Assembly (NCBI GenBank): GCA_016188215.1
Contig: JACPIF010000001.1
Span: 69,923 to 133,922, forward strand
Direction of reading: 5' to 3'
DNA length: 64,000 bases
Source of the DNA: Candidatus Woesearchaeota archaeon
GTDB lineage: Archaea; Nanobdellota; Nanobdellia; Woesearchaeales; JACPIF01
In this document: positions 25,732 through 33,655 of the stretch, one piece after another
Position numbering within the stretch: the first letter of the stretch is position 1
How the letters are laid out: every line of letters starts with the position of its first letter
Notes under the pieces: model-generated
The model's input: only the letters and a program-made list of their open reading frames with translations
What the model was told of the DNA's origin: nothing
Databases searched by the model: none
Made by a program: the position numbers and the translations under genes

Positions 25732-26190
25732 ATGAGGCTGGCTAATAACATAAGGATTTCAGTGTACTGCAGGGATGACTGCAGTGCAGTTAAGGATGCA
25801 CTCGTATCGCTTGTACCCTTCAAGCTGGAGCAGGAGAAAGTTTCAGTGCAGCAGACTGTCATGAAAGGAGAGCATATGGGGGAGCAGGACATAACTATCC
25901 TTGAGATTGTTTTGAACAAAGAGAGGCATATTGTGCAGTTTCTTGAGTCCCTTACTGAGAAACTGACTGATGAACAAAGGCAAATATTATTGCAGCAGCA
26001 TTTATCCAGGTTTGATGATGATTTCAATTTCTTCCTGCGGCTTGACAGGGCGGCATATCTTGAAGAGAAAAGGCTCAAGATTACTGATTCAGGAGACTGC
26101 TTCCATATAAGAATATCCATTGCTGCATATCCTAAGAGATATGATACTGCACTCGCTGTTCTTAAGCAAATCTTCTCAGGCAAAGTTTAA
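25732..26190 (+). CDS. RNA-binding protein, COG1325 (exosome-associated) type
   Basis: 152 residues. NIRISVYCRDDCSAVKDAL, then the central LLQQHLSRFDDDFNFFLRLDRAAYL and HIRISIAAYPKRYDTALAV at the end, fit the archaeal COG1325 family, two ferredoxin-like halves annotated as an RNA-binding or exosome-subunit-like protein. Biochemistry is not settled in the family. The frame is open far upstream (from 25336), antisense to the protease gene; the TATA region fixes the ATG at 25732. Confidence 0.72.
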   Translation: MRLANNIRISVYCRDDCSAVKDALVSLVPFKLEQEKVSVQQTVMKGEHMGEQDITILEIVLNKERHIVQFLESLTEKLTDEQRQILLQQHLSRFDDDFNFFLRLDRAAYLEEKRLKITDSGDCFHIRISIAAYPKRYDTALAVLKQIFSGKV

Positions 26191-26194
26191 ATAG
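26185..26194 (+). promoter_or_regulatory. TATA box for trpS
   Basis: GTTTAAATAG, 23-32 bases before the ATG at 26217; it overlaps the end of the preceding gene. Confidence 0.5.
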
Positions 26195-26216
26195 TATTGA
26201 GCAGGGCTTTCTACGC

Positions 26217-27299
26217 ATGCAACCTATCATAGACCCATGGGGAAGCCAGCTTCCTGAGGAATACAACAAACTCATCACTGACTTCCACCTGGAGCAGTTT
26301 GATGCAAAGCTATTTCCTGCTCCGAATAGATTGATGCGGCGCGGCATAGTATTTTCGGGCATAGGGCAGAGCATCATTGCAGATGCGATAAGGCACAGGA
26401 AGCCGTTCTACGTGCTCTCAGGGATAATGCCTACAGGAGATAAGATACATTTCGGCAACAAGCAGGTTGTGGAGAACATTGCGTATTTCCAACAGCATGG
26501 GGCAGACGCCTTTATCCTGGTTGCTGATTTGGAGGCTGCGGCCACCCGTGAGGTCTCCCTGGAGCAGGCAAAAAAAAGAGCACTGGAGTTTCACATACCC
26601 GCATGGATCGCACTTGGCCTGGATCCAAAGAAGACAACTGTATATTTCCAATCGGAAAATTATGAGGTCATGAAATCAACTGCCATGTTCTCAAGGAAAG
26701 TAACTATGAGCCAATTTAACGCCTTATACGGGGATGTGAACCCTGCAAAGATAGTCTCTGCGTTGACGCAGGTCGCAGATATATTATATCCACAGTTCAA
26801 GAAACGCAGGCCTGGTATAATTCCCGTTGGAATAGACCAGCTGCCGCATATCCTGCTGAGCAGGGATATTGTAAATAGGATGAAATCAGAGAAATTTGTC
26901 GCGCCGAGCGCCATCTTCCATAAGTACACCCCTTCCCTGGATGGAAGTCTGAAGATGTCAAAATCAAAGCCAGAAAGCAGCATAGACCTGCCTGAAGATC
27001 CAAAAATAGCGTGCAAGAAAATCAAGCGGGCATTGTCAGGAGGAAGAGATACACTAGAAGAGCATAGAAAACTTGGAGCGGAAATAGAGAGGGATATGCC
27101 TTTTGAATTGCTAAAGCAGCATCTCATTGAAGATGATGCTGAGCTTGCTGAGATATATAAGGATTATAAATCCGGAAAGCTGACATCAGGGGAAATAAAG
27201 GAGATTGCCTGCGAGAAAATAACTGAGTTCATGCACAACCTTGAAAAGGGCATCAAAGAGGCGAGAAGCAAGATAAGTGAGCTGAAGTTTGTGAAGTGA
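26217..27299 (+). CDS. trpS: Tryptophanyl-tRNA synthetase, archaeal type
   Basis: Charges tRNA-Trp; its tRNA, with introns, is at 40295-40428. 360 residues. LSGIMPTGDKIHFGNKQV is the HIGH-equivalent region of the eukaryal/archaeal form, and GSLKMSKSKPESSIDLPED carries KMSKS. The N-terminus IDPWGSQLPEEYNKLITDF is also archaeal. Residues 290-345 form the anticodon-binding helices. Intact. Confidence 0.94.
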   Translation: MQPIIDPWGSQLPEEYNKLITDFHLEQFDAKLFPAPNRLMRRGIVFSGIGQSIIADAIRHRKPFYVLSGIMPTGDKIHFGNKQVVENIAYFQQHGADAFILVADLEAAATREVSLEQAKKRALEFHIPAWIALGLDPKKTTVYFQSENYEVMKSTAMFSRKVTMSQFNALYGDVNPAKIVSALTQVADILYPQFKKRRPGIIPVGIDQLPHILLSRDIVNRMKSEKFVAPSAIFHKYTPSLDGSLKMSKSKPESSIDLPEDPKIACKKIKRALSGGRDTLEEHRKLGAEIERDMPFELLKQHLIEDDAELAEIYKDYKSGKLTSGEIKEIACEKITEFMHNLEKGIKEARSKISELKFVK

Positions 27300-27337
27300 G
27301 GCATCTACAATTACTTAACCTTTAACCTTGCAAAACT

Positions 27338-27429
27338 GCGCGAACTGCGCGCTCAATATGTCCCCGAACAGCAAGTTTATGGAAGAATCGGGGACAATTC
27401 ACAGTCCAGCTCAACTTTAGTTGAGCTGG
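27338..27429 (+). repeat. Multi-hairpin intergenic element, copy 3
   Basis: GCGCGAACTGCGCGC (27338-27352), CAATATGTCCCCGA (27354-27367) pairing with TCGGGGAC (27388-27395), then CCAGCTCAA (27406-27414) with TTGAGCTGG (27421-27429). The same order as the copy at 57029. It fills most of the 230-base gap after trpS. Confidence 0.72.
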
Positions 27430-27529
27430 TTACCTGCTCATTTTAGTATAAAAAGAAAAATTGCTTTGGTTTAACACATAACAAAATTTAAATAGCTAAC
27501 TGAACATCTTACTATTAAAGAGGTGCATC

Positions 27530-27769
27530 ATGGAAAAACTGCAGTTTGCTCCGCTGCCGAGCACATTCATGCTTACAGCAATAGTTGGGTTCCTTACTTC
27601 TGTGATACTTGTATACCCAAGCTCAGCCAGCTGGGGATTCGCATTTGCCCTTGTCTTTGTGTTCATGTTCGCAGCCTCACTTATATCAATGACGCATGCG
27701 CCTGTTGGGCCAGAGCTTGCCCTGCATCCCAGAAGACAGCATCTAAAGCACACTAAAAAGAAGAAATAA
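27530..27769 (+). CDS. Small two-pass membrane protein
   Basis: 79 residues with two membrane segments (FMLTAIVGFLTSVILVY and FAFALVFVFMFAASLISM) and a Lys-rich tail ending KHTKKKK. AGAGGTG 5-11 bases before the ATG is a good Shine-Dalgarno site, and AATTTAAATAG at about 27484 a TATA. It resembles short conserved archaeal membrane proteins, without a name I can assign. Confidence 0.65.
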   Translation: MEKLQFAPLPSTFMLTAIVGFLTSVILVYPSSASWGFAFALVFVFMFAASLISMTHAPVGPELALHPRRQHLKHTKKKK

Positions 27770-27934
27770 TTGGAAGAAGCTCAAAAAGCGTTCTAACCCC
27801 GGGCAAACCTGCCCTATTATCCCTATTATCTCTTCTGGCAGCAGTCTATATTTCTTATAAAAATATACATATAACCTTTTAAAAGCTGTTACTATAGTCA
27901 AAACAGAACTTCTATCCTATATGGTGAATTTTGA

Positions 27935-28969
27935 ATGAAAATAGCCCAGATTGCGCCCCTTGTTGAACGTATTCCTCCGAAGAAATACGGAGGGACAGAG
28001 CGGGTAGTCCATGCACTGACTGAAGAGCTCGTCAAAAGGGGGCATGACGTGACATTGTTTGCAAGCGGTGATTCAAAAACATCTGCAAAACTTGCTGCAG
28101 TCTACCCAAGAGCCTTACGGGAAGCCAATGTTGAGGATGTATATGGGTCAAATACCTGGACACTTCTCAATATAGGGAGCGCATACGCTCGGCAGGACGA
28201 GTTTGACATTATCCATGATCATAATGGCTTTCTAAGCTTACCAGTAGCCCATATGGCACACACCCCAGCGATACTGACATGCCATGGGCCTTTTACCAAG
28301 GAAACCAGAAAACTATTCCAGGCATTCAAAAGGCCTTATATTTCTACTATCTCGTACAGCCAGGCACAGCAACTGCCTGATGCCAACCACATCGGTACTG
28401 TCTACAACGGGATACATTTCAATGATTTTACATTCTCCCAAGAGCATGACGGATACCTTCTTTTTGTAGGCAGGATCTCAATGGAAAAAGGCACCCATAT
28501 CGCGATTGATATAGCGCAGTACCTTAACAAGCCGCTCATCATCGCAGCTAAACTTGATAGGCATGATATCCCATATTACAGGCAATACATAAGGCACAGG
28601 CTTACTGAAGATATACGGTGGATAGGGGAGGTTGACCAGCAAAAGCGTAATGAGCTCATGAGCAGGGCATTATGCCTGCTCCACCCTGCTACGTGGAAAG
28701 AGCCTTTTGGCCTGACCATGATTGAGGCTATGGCATGCGGATGCCCGGTAATAGCTTTCAACCGAGGCTCAGTCCCTGAATTGATAGCTGATAGAAAAAC
28801 AGGCTTTGTAGTTTCTGATGTTGATGATATGACAGATGCAGTGCTTTCCATGGATACTATAGATCGGAATGCGTGCAGAGAGCATGCCCTGCAGAATTTT
28901 AATGCCTTACGGATGGCAGATGGGTATGAGGCTCTCTATAAGAAGGTTCTCGGTAGGAACGGCCTATAG
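27935..28969 (+). CDS. GT4-family glycosyltransferase
   Basis: A 344-residue GT-B retaining glycosyltransferase. The N-terminal half has the acceptor-side PPKKYGGTERVVHALTEEL, FASGD and IIHDHNGFLSLP; the C-terminal half has FVGRISMEKGTHIAIDIAQ and the donor-site EPFGLTMIEAMACGCPVIAF (E-x7-E). Probably transfers a sugar to a lipid, protein or compatible solute; given the surface glycoproteins nearby, envelope glycan synthesis is plausible (inference). Converges with the reductase gene, overlapping 6 bases. Confidence 0.88.
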   Translation: MKIAQIAPLVERIPPKKYGGTERVVHALTEELVKRGHDVTLFASGDSKTSAKLAAVYPRALREANVEDVYGSNTWTLLNIGSAYARQDEFDIIHDHNGFLSLPVAHMAHTPAILTCHGPFTKETRKLFQAFKRPYISTISYSQAQQLPDANHIGTVYNGIHFNDFTFSQEHDGYLLFVGRISMEKGTHIAIDIAQYLNKPLIIAAKLDRHDIPYYRQYIRHRLTEDIRWIGEVDQQKRNELMSRALCLLHPATWKEPFGLTMIEAMACGCPVIAFNRGSVPELIADRKTGFVVSDVDDMTDAVLSMDTIDRNACREHALQNFNALRMADGYEALYKKVLGRNGL

Positions 28970-30046
28970 CAGCATTTTTGCAAAATATAGCAATCTCGGC
29001 TCCCTAATCAAGAGCTTGAGCATAAACTGCGAAGGATAATCGCGGTCATAGCTTTCCAGGATCTCACGGGTCCTGCGCCGGGTGAACAGCTTGACAAGGT
29101 AGTTGTAATCATCGTGCGAGAACTTATCCATGGCCTTGCGCATGAGCAGGGCGAGCCTTAAATCAGCTGCAAGCTTTTTGCGCCATGCCCTTTCATAATC
29201 TTTTCCGTAGATAATGGAATCATGACATGCCTCGGCAGCAAGCATTCCCTGGATAATGCCGCCAAGGGTGGTTGCCTTGACATGACCAGCAGCATCACCT
29301 ATCAGGTAGACATTATCCTTATGCGCCTTGACTTTCGGATTATATATTGGTATAAGGCCGCCCTGGCGATCAAGGATCTTTGCATTAGGTGCCTTTTCCT
29401 TGAGAAATTTGTTGAAGCAGTCTGCTGTATTGCTCTTCGCGCATATCCCTATCCTGACAATTTCCTCATTCTCTGGGCAGATCCAGCCAATTGTGCCTAC
29501 GTGCGGGAAAAACTCTATGGCATTATCATTTTTATACTTAATGGTGGCCTGGCTGCCAACCCAGAATTGCCTGTTGCTGAAAAGGCCAGTTGCCCTGGCA
29601 ACCTGAGAATTAGGGCCGTCTGCACCGACAAGTACATTTGTTTTTAGCTTCTTTACTATATTGCCCTTAGTATCCTTAATGTGCATCTCATTACCTTTAA
29701 AATCAAGGAACCTATGGTTAGTATAGAATTCAGCGCCTGCTTCCCGGGCAAGCTCCGCTATATATTGGTCAAATCTCCTGCGATTTAGAATGATATTCTC
29801 GTTGCCCAGCTTAACCTCAATAAAATTATTGTCAGGGGCATAGATCCTGGCTTTACTTATCCTGTTAACAATAAAATCACTCCTTATGGGAACCATCCTG
29901 GCAATGGAAGAAGTGACAATGCCGGTGCACTGTATCGGCTCGCCTATAATACTATTCTCCTCAAATACCTGCACCTGCTGCCCATCTTTTGCAAGAAGAT
30001 ATGCTGCATAATTGCCTGCTGGCCCTGCGCCTATTATAGATATCAT
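28964..30046 (-). CDS. Geranylgeranyl reductase-family flavoprotein
   Basis: Saturates the geranylgeranyl chains of archaeal ether lipids using FAD. 360 residues. IIGAGPAGNYAAYLLA is the dinucleotide fold, GEPIQCTGIV the family Cys motif, VGADGPNS the FAD contact, and VYLIGDAAGHVKATTLGGI the second FAD site. The start is the ATG at 30046, 27 bases after a TATA (TATAAG region 30069-30076 on the minus strand); the frame opening at 30085 starts with a non-ATG codon. Membrane-associated. Confidence 0.88.
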   Translation of the reverse strand: MISIIGAGPAGNYAAYLLAKDGQQVQVFEENSIIGEPIQCTGIVTSSIARMVPIRSDFIVNRISKARIYAPDNNFIEVKLGNENIILNRRRFDQYIAELAREAGAEFYTNHRFLDFKGNEMHIKDTKGNIVKKLKTNVLVGADGPNSQVARATGLFSNRQFWVGSQATIKYKNDNAIEFFPHVGTIGWICPENEEIVRIGICAKSNTADCFNKFLKEKAPNAKILDRQGGLIPIYNPKVKAHKDNVYLIGDAAGHVKATTLGGIIQGMLAAEACHDSIIYGKDYERAWRKKLAADLRLALLMRKAMDKFSHDDYNYLVKLFTRRRTREILESYDRDYPSQFMLKLLIREPRLLYFAKMLL

Positions 30047-30102
30047 GATTGTTGAGGTATAGCTATTGTTTATAAGACTTGTCAATCTATAGACTCAGTC
30101 CT

Positions 30103-30239
30103 AAACCTCGCTAAAGCTCGGGTTAGCAGCTTTTCGCTTCCACAGTATACCCCAGATGGCAGACATTCCCGTAAGAGACTTCCCCCTTGTCTGCTTTAAG
30201 CTGGAAACAAATAAAGCTCAACCTTATGCTGCTAACCTG
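30103..30239. repeat. Long imperfect hairpin in the 345-base intergenic gap
   Basis: AAACCTC (30103-30109) pairs with GAGGTTT (30233-30239); GGTTAGCAGC (30121-30130) with GCTGCTAACC (30219-30228); inside, TTCCA with TGGAA and GGCAGACA with TGTCTGC. No open frame of note. It may be a structured RNA on either strand, or a palindromic remnant. Confidence 0.5.
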
Positions 30240-30271
30240 CAGAGGTTTTCCGCAGAATTTATTAATGTCAA

Positions 30272-30335
30272 GGTATTAACATGTACAAACAGCAGTTTGC
30301 AGATGTTATTTATTCATTCTAAAGTAATAACATAG
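30272..30335. promoter_or_regulatory. Operator-like repeats before the surface-protein block
   Basis: TTAACATGTACAAAC and GTTTGCAGATGTTA form an inverted repeat, followed by AATAACATA; the AACAT/ATGTT units recur three times just upstream of a TATA (CTTTAAATATT, about 30343-30353). Confidence 0.4.
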
Positions 30336-30391
30336 TAGAAAACTTTAAATATTGTAGAGGCTTTCAAGAGCCTGTTTAATTCAGGAGAACC

Positions 30392-32386
30392 ATGAGCCAA
30401 AACTTAAATGTTGCGAGAAGACTTGACGAATATACAAATGCATTCTTTTCCGATATCAAAGGAGATTATGCAGCTTCAACGCTTCATACCTTTAAACAAA
30501 TATGCGACATTTACTCCGGAAAATGGGGAAAGTCTTATGAGAAAAGAGCAGAGCTTGCCAATAAGAAAATTTCTCTTTTAAAACCTTCACAGCTTGATGG
30601 CAGATTATTAGTTTACTTACATGGAATACAAACTATTGTTGGACAGCATGAACCTATCAAGGCAGGAAAGGTCAAGCATGCAGACAAAGTCAGGCATTCA
30701 GTAGAGAATCTTGCCACTAGTTTGTTTAGTGAATACAGCACCCGGAAGGCTAATCTTTATGAAAAAGCAATTTCAGATCAAACTGCACCAGATAATGAGG
30801 TGCTTGCTGCAGATGGAAGAAGCGTGCAAGTCAGAGAACAAGGTGGACGTCTGTACCTTTCTGATGTAAGTGAGGGTGATGGAGAACGTGTTCCTGCACA
30901 TGTTGCGCCTGTTAATTTAGGGATGGTATCTCTTGATGATAGAATTCTACAGGATGAAGGCAAAACAATATATAGAATTTCTGGAGGCAGTGGACCTGAT
31001 TTATCTGGACACAGACATCAAGGTTACTCTACTTATGGGCCTGTTGGAAAATTCTTCCGGGATAAAGTTAGGCCTCATTTTAGATGGCCGCCTTGGAAGA
31101 GATCTTGGACACCACCTATCGGTCCGCCAACAACTACTGTTCATTCAAGAACAACTGATACTGGAGGCAGTGAACCGCCTGAAGTGCCACCATCAGGACC
31201 TGGTAGAACAGGAGGGTCTGAAGGAGCTGGAGGGGGTTCAGTAAATTGGAGAAGAGTTGCCTTAGTAGGCGCAGTAGGATTACTTGCTTTAGGCGGAGCA
31301 TGGCTTTATGGCAAACGAGAAGGGGCAAAAACTCTAGGTTATGTCCGTGCCCAGCAATATCAGGAGCTAGCGAATTACAAACAAGCTGCTCAAACTGCGA
31401 CAGCAAAATGGCTCAGTACTCAGGGTGCCCTTGCAATAAAAGAAAATGACTATGGTTTGCTTTTAAGGCAGAATAAATCCCAAGAAAGAGAACTTGGTGA
31501 TAGCAAGCAAGAAATTGGCAAGCTGAGGAGGGAAAATGCAACTCTATTGTCAAGAATTGCGGAACTCAGCAAAGGAAGAGCAGTTGCAGCTGCCCAGCCT
31601 GTCAGGAAGGCAGATGCCAGAGGAGGTGCAGCATCTTATAGCGCACGAGCACCGGGTGCGAAAACAACTTCCTATAAAGGATGGGAGCAACTCGTAAAGG
31701 AGCATACAGAATATCTTCAGGGAAAGCGGGCAAGGGATACAAATGCCTCATGGTGGAGGCGATTCTCTTTGATCTTAAAATCTACCACAGACACAATAAC
31801 AGCAATCACTAGCTACACTGGCCAAGGCGCCCAAGACCTGCTTGCAAGAATTAAAATTGGTGGGGTATGGTATGATGGTCTAAAGCCTGGCAGTACTATC
31901 CAGAGAAAAGATGCAGTGCAGCAGGCAGGGCTCTATGTTAAGGATGGTAATAAAATACGATATGTAGCCTCTGTAAATTATGAGAAAAAGCCTGCAAAAA
32001 AGGCACCAGCGCCGGTTGCTAAAGATAAGAAGGCAGCAGCTCCGCCTGCGGCTCCAGTTCCTCCAGTGCCTATTCCACCGACACCTGTAGTTCCAGTGCC
32101 TCCACCTGCTCCAATTCCTCCCACTCCGGCAGTCCCATCACCTGCGCCTCCTCAAAGAGACAAACCTGATGAGCCTTCCCGTGCATTGCCTGACAAACCA
32201 GCAACGCAAAGGATTCCAGAGTACACTCCTGAAAGGCCAAAAGATCCTGCTATGCCCAATCTTTCTGGAGTTGTTGATTTAAGAGACACTGTCTTTGTAA
32301 GGACCATTAAAAAGGGAAACAATCCAGTTCTAGAGCTTTCTTCTGCAAGCGTATGGCCTAGTAGAGAAGTTGATCAAGCTCCTTAG
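30392..32386 (+). CDS. Membrane protein with coiled coil and Pro-rich region, first of the surface block
   Basis: 664 residues, not recognised. Residues 1-280 are soluble (helical start, then Gly/Pro-rich from 195) without a signal peptide. One membrane segment follows at about 289-306 (VALVGAVGLLALGGAWLYG). A coiled coil lies at about 345-395, a globular stretch near 430-545 (GGVWYDGLKPGSTIQ), a Pro/Ala/Val-rich linker at 550-620 and a short C-terminus. The layout suggests an inside domain and an outside stalk. AGGAGA lies 5-10 bases before the ATG. The next gene starts 8 bases later. AT-rich. Confidence 0.68.
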   Translation: MSQNLNVARRLDEYTNAFFSDIKGDYAASTLHTFKQICDIYSGKWGKSYEKRAELANKKISLLKPSQLDGRLLVYLHGIQTIVGQHEPIKAGKVKHADKVRHSVENLATSLFSEYSTRKANLYEKAISDQTAPDNEVLAADGRSVQVREQGGRLYLSDVSEGDGERVPAHVAPVNLGMVSLDDRILQDEGKTIYRISGGSGPDLSGHRHQGYSTYGPVGKFFRDKVRPHFRWPPWKRSWTPPIGPPTTTVHSRTTDTGGSEPPEVPPSGPGRTGGSEGAGGGSVNWRRVALVGAVGLLALGGAWLYGKREGAKTLGYVRAQQYQELANYKQAAQTATAKWLSTQGALAIKENDYGLLLRQNKSQERELGDSKQEIGKLRRENATLLSRIAELSKGRAVAAAQPVRKADARGGAASYSARAPGAKTTSYKGWEQLVKEHTEYLQGKRARDTNASWWRRFSLILKSTTDTITAITSYTGQGAQDLLARIKIGGVWYDGLKPGSTIQRKDAVQQAGLYVKDGNKIRYVASVNYEKKPAKKAPAPVAKDKKAAAPPAAPVPPVPIPPTPVVPVPPPAPIPPTPAVPSPAPPQRDKPDEPSRALPDKPATQRIPEYTPERPKDPAMPNLSGVVDLRDTVFVRTIKKGNNPVLELSSASVWPSREVDQAP

Positions 32387-32394
32387 GTGAAATA

Positions 32395-33648
32395 ATGGAT
32401 TATACCAGAAGAGAAATAGTAACGAGAGCGGGGCAGGGGTTTGGAATATTAGGCATTTCTGGGATTATTCAAGCATGCGCAGGACAGATAAGACCAGAAC
32501 AATTTCCAAATGCAGAAAGGGAAGATATTGTAATAGCTAATACTGCAGTAGCAACTATGTTGAGATATATTGCTGCAGATCCGAAATTAACGCAAGATGA
32601 AAGAGCAAGTTTAGAACAGCAAGTAAATGCCATTAGAGGCAGAAAAAAAATAATTGATGAAGAGATAAGTCATGCCTATGGCAGAGATATCCTACCAAGA
32701 TTCGGATTTCAAGGTACAAATCCACTAAAGCCCCTTGAAATGGTTGAGCGCTTTGATCAGCGACTCGCGAGGCTTGCTCTTGCAGGGAGCACTGATAAGT
32801 ATGATAGGGTTTCTTATGAGAAGGTTGGAGGATCTCTTGTAGTTAATGGGGCTGAAACAGTACTGGTTCCAAGGGGAAAAGGGCCCGGCATAAATGCTCA
32901 TAAAGAATATGCTCACCAACTAATTGCAGATACTTATCGCGATTTAACTTATAAAATGAAGATGGAATTTTCTGTTGTAAACAAAGGAGGAAAGGCAACA
33001 GGCTTGCAGATTACAACCTATGCTTTTGAAAATCAGGATGTGCTTGTAAATGTGGATCGTGATATAAATAGAATACGTGTCATAACTGAAACTCCAACAG
33101 AAGAACAATTGGAACAAAAACTTGGAAAGTCTGCATCTTCAAAAGAGCATCCTAACCTTTTAGCATACCAATCTGGCGGTAAAGAATGGCTTATTGCGCC
33201 GCTTGCAGCTATACCTTCATTTGCAATCCTTGGGCCATTTGGTATTATACCAACTGGCATTATTGCCTACGAGATTTATAGGCATCTGGATAAAGTTCCT
33301 GGAGGTTTGCATGTAGTAGGAAATCCTCTTCCACTAAGCAACAGGGATATATCATCAATGTTGAACCCTTACGAAGAAGAAGATAGAGTAATTATAATGC
33401 AACGCACACCAAGAGGAGGTGCACTTACAGTCTACAAAGTACCTTTCATAGATGCAAAATATAGGGTTATGCAGAATGGAATGACATTGCCAGAAAGTGT
33501 ATGGCCTTTATTGGGAGGGGCTGCCTTAATCCTGGGATTGGGAACTGGTGCTTTTACGATAGGCAAAGGCGTTGGCCGAGGTATTAGAGGTAGGGAAGGA
33601 GCGCCATCTGGCAATAATCTTGAACGTTCTGGCGGATCAGTCAAATAG
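32395..33648 (+). CDS. Possible Tat-exported lipoprotein with C-terminal membrane segment
   Basis: 417 residues. The N-terminus MDYTRREIVTRAGQGFGILG has twin arginine followed by Ile-Val, a hydrophobic stretch and IIQACAG, reading as a Tat signal with a lipobox-like Cys. The middle is mixed alpha/beta without a known motif. Two more hydrophobic stretches occur: at about 272-291 (WLIAPLAAIPSFAILGPFG) and 365-388 (WPLLGGAALILGLGTGAF). In the operon of the block: 8 bases from the gene before, 7 to the gene after. No function assigned. Confidence 0.65.
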   Translation: MDYTRREIVTRAGQGFGILGISGIIQACAGQIRPEQFPNAEREDIVIANTAVATMLRYIAADPKLTQDERASLEQQVNAIRGRKKIIDEEISHAYGRDILPRFGFQGTNPLKPLEMVERFDQRLARLALAGSTDKYDRVSYEKVGGSLVVNGAETVLVPRGKGPGINAHKEYAHQLIADTYRDLTYKMKMEFSVVNKGGKATGLQITTYAFENQDVLVNVDRDINRIRVITETPTEEQLEQKLGKSASSKEHPNLLAYQSGGKEWLIAPLAAIPSFAILGPFGIIPTGIIAYEIYRHLDKVPGGLHVVGNPLPLSNRDISSMLNPYEEEDRVIIMQRTPRGGALTVYKVPFIDAKYRVMQNGMTLPESVWPLLGGAALILGLGTGAFTIGKGVGRGIRGREGAPSGNNLERSGGSVK

Positions 33649-33655
33649 GTGTAAT

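Noticed and set aside
30103-30239. Considered as an H/ACA guide RNA
   Set aside because: A lower stem and internal loop exist, but no ACA box follows the hairpin, and the internal loop is lopsided (11 against 4).
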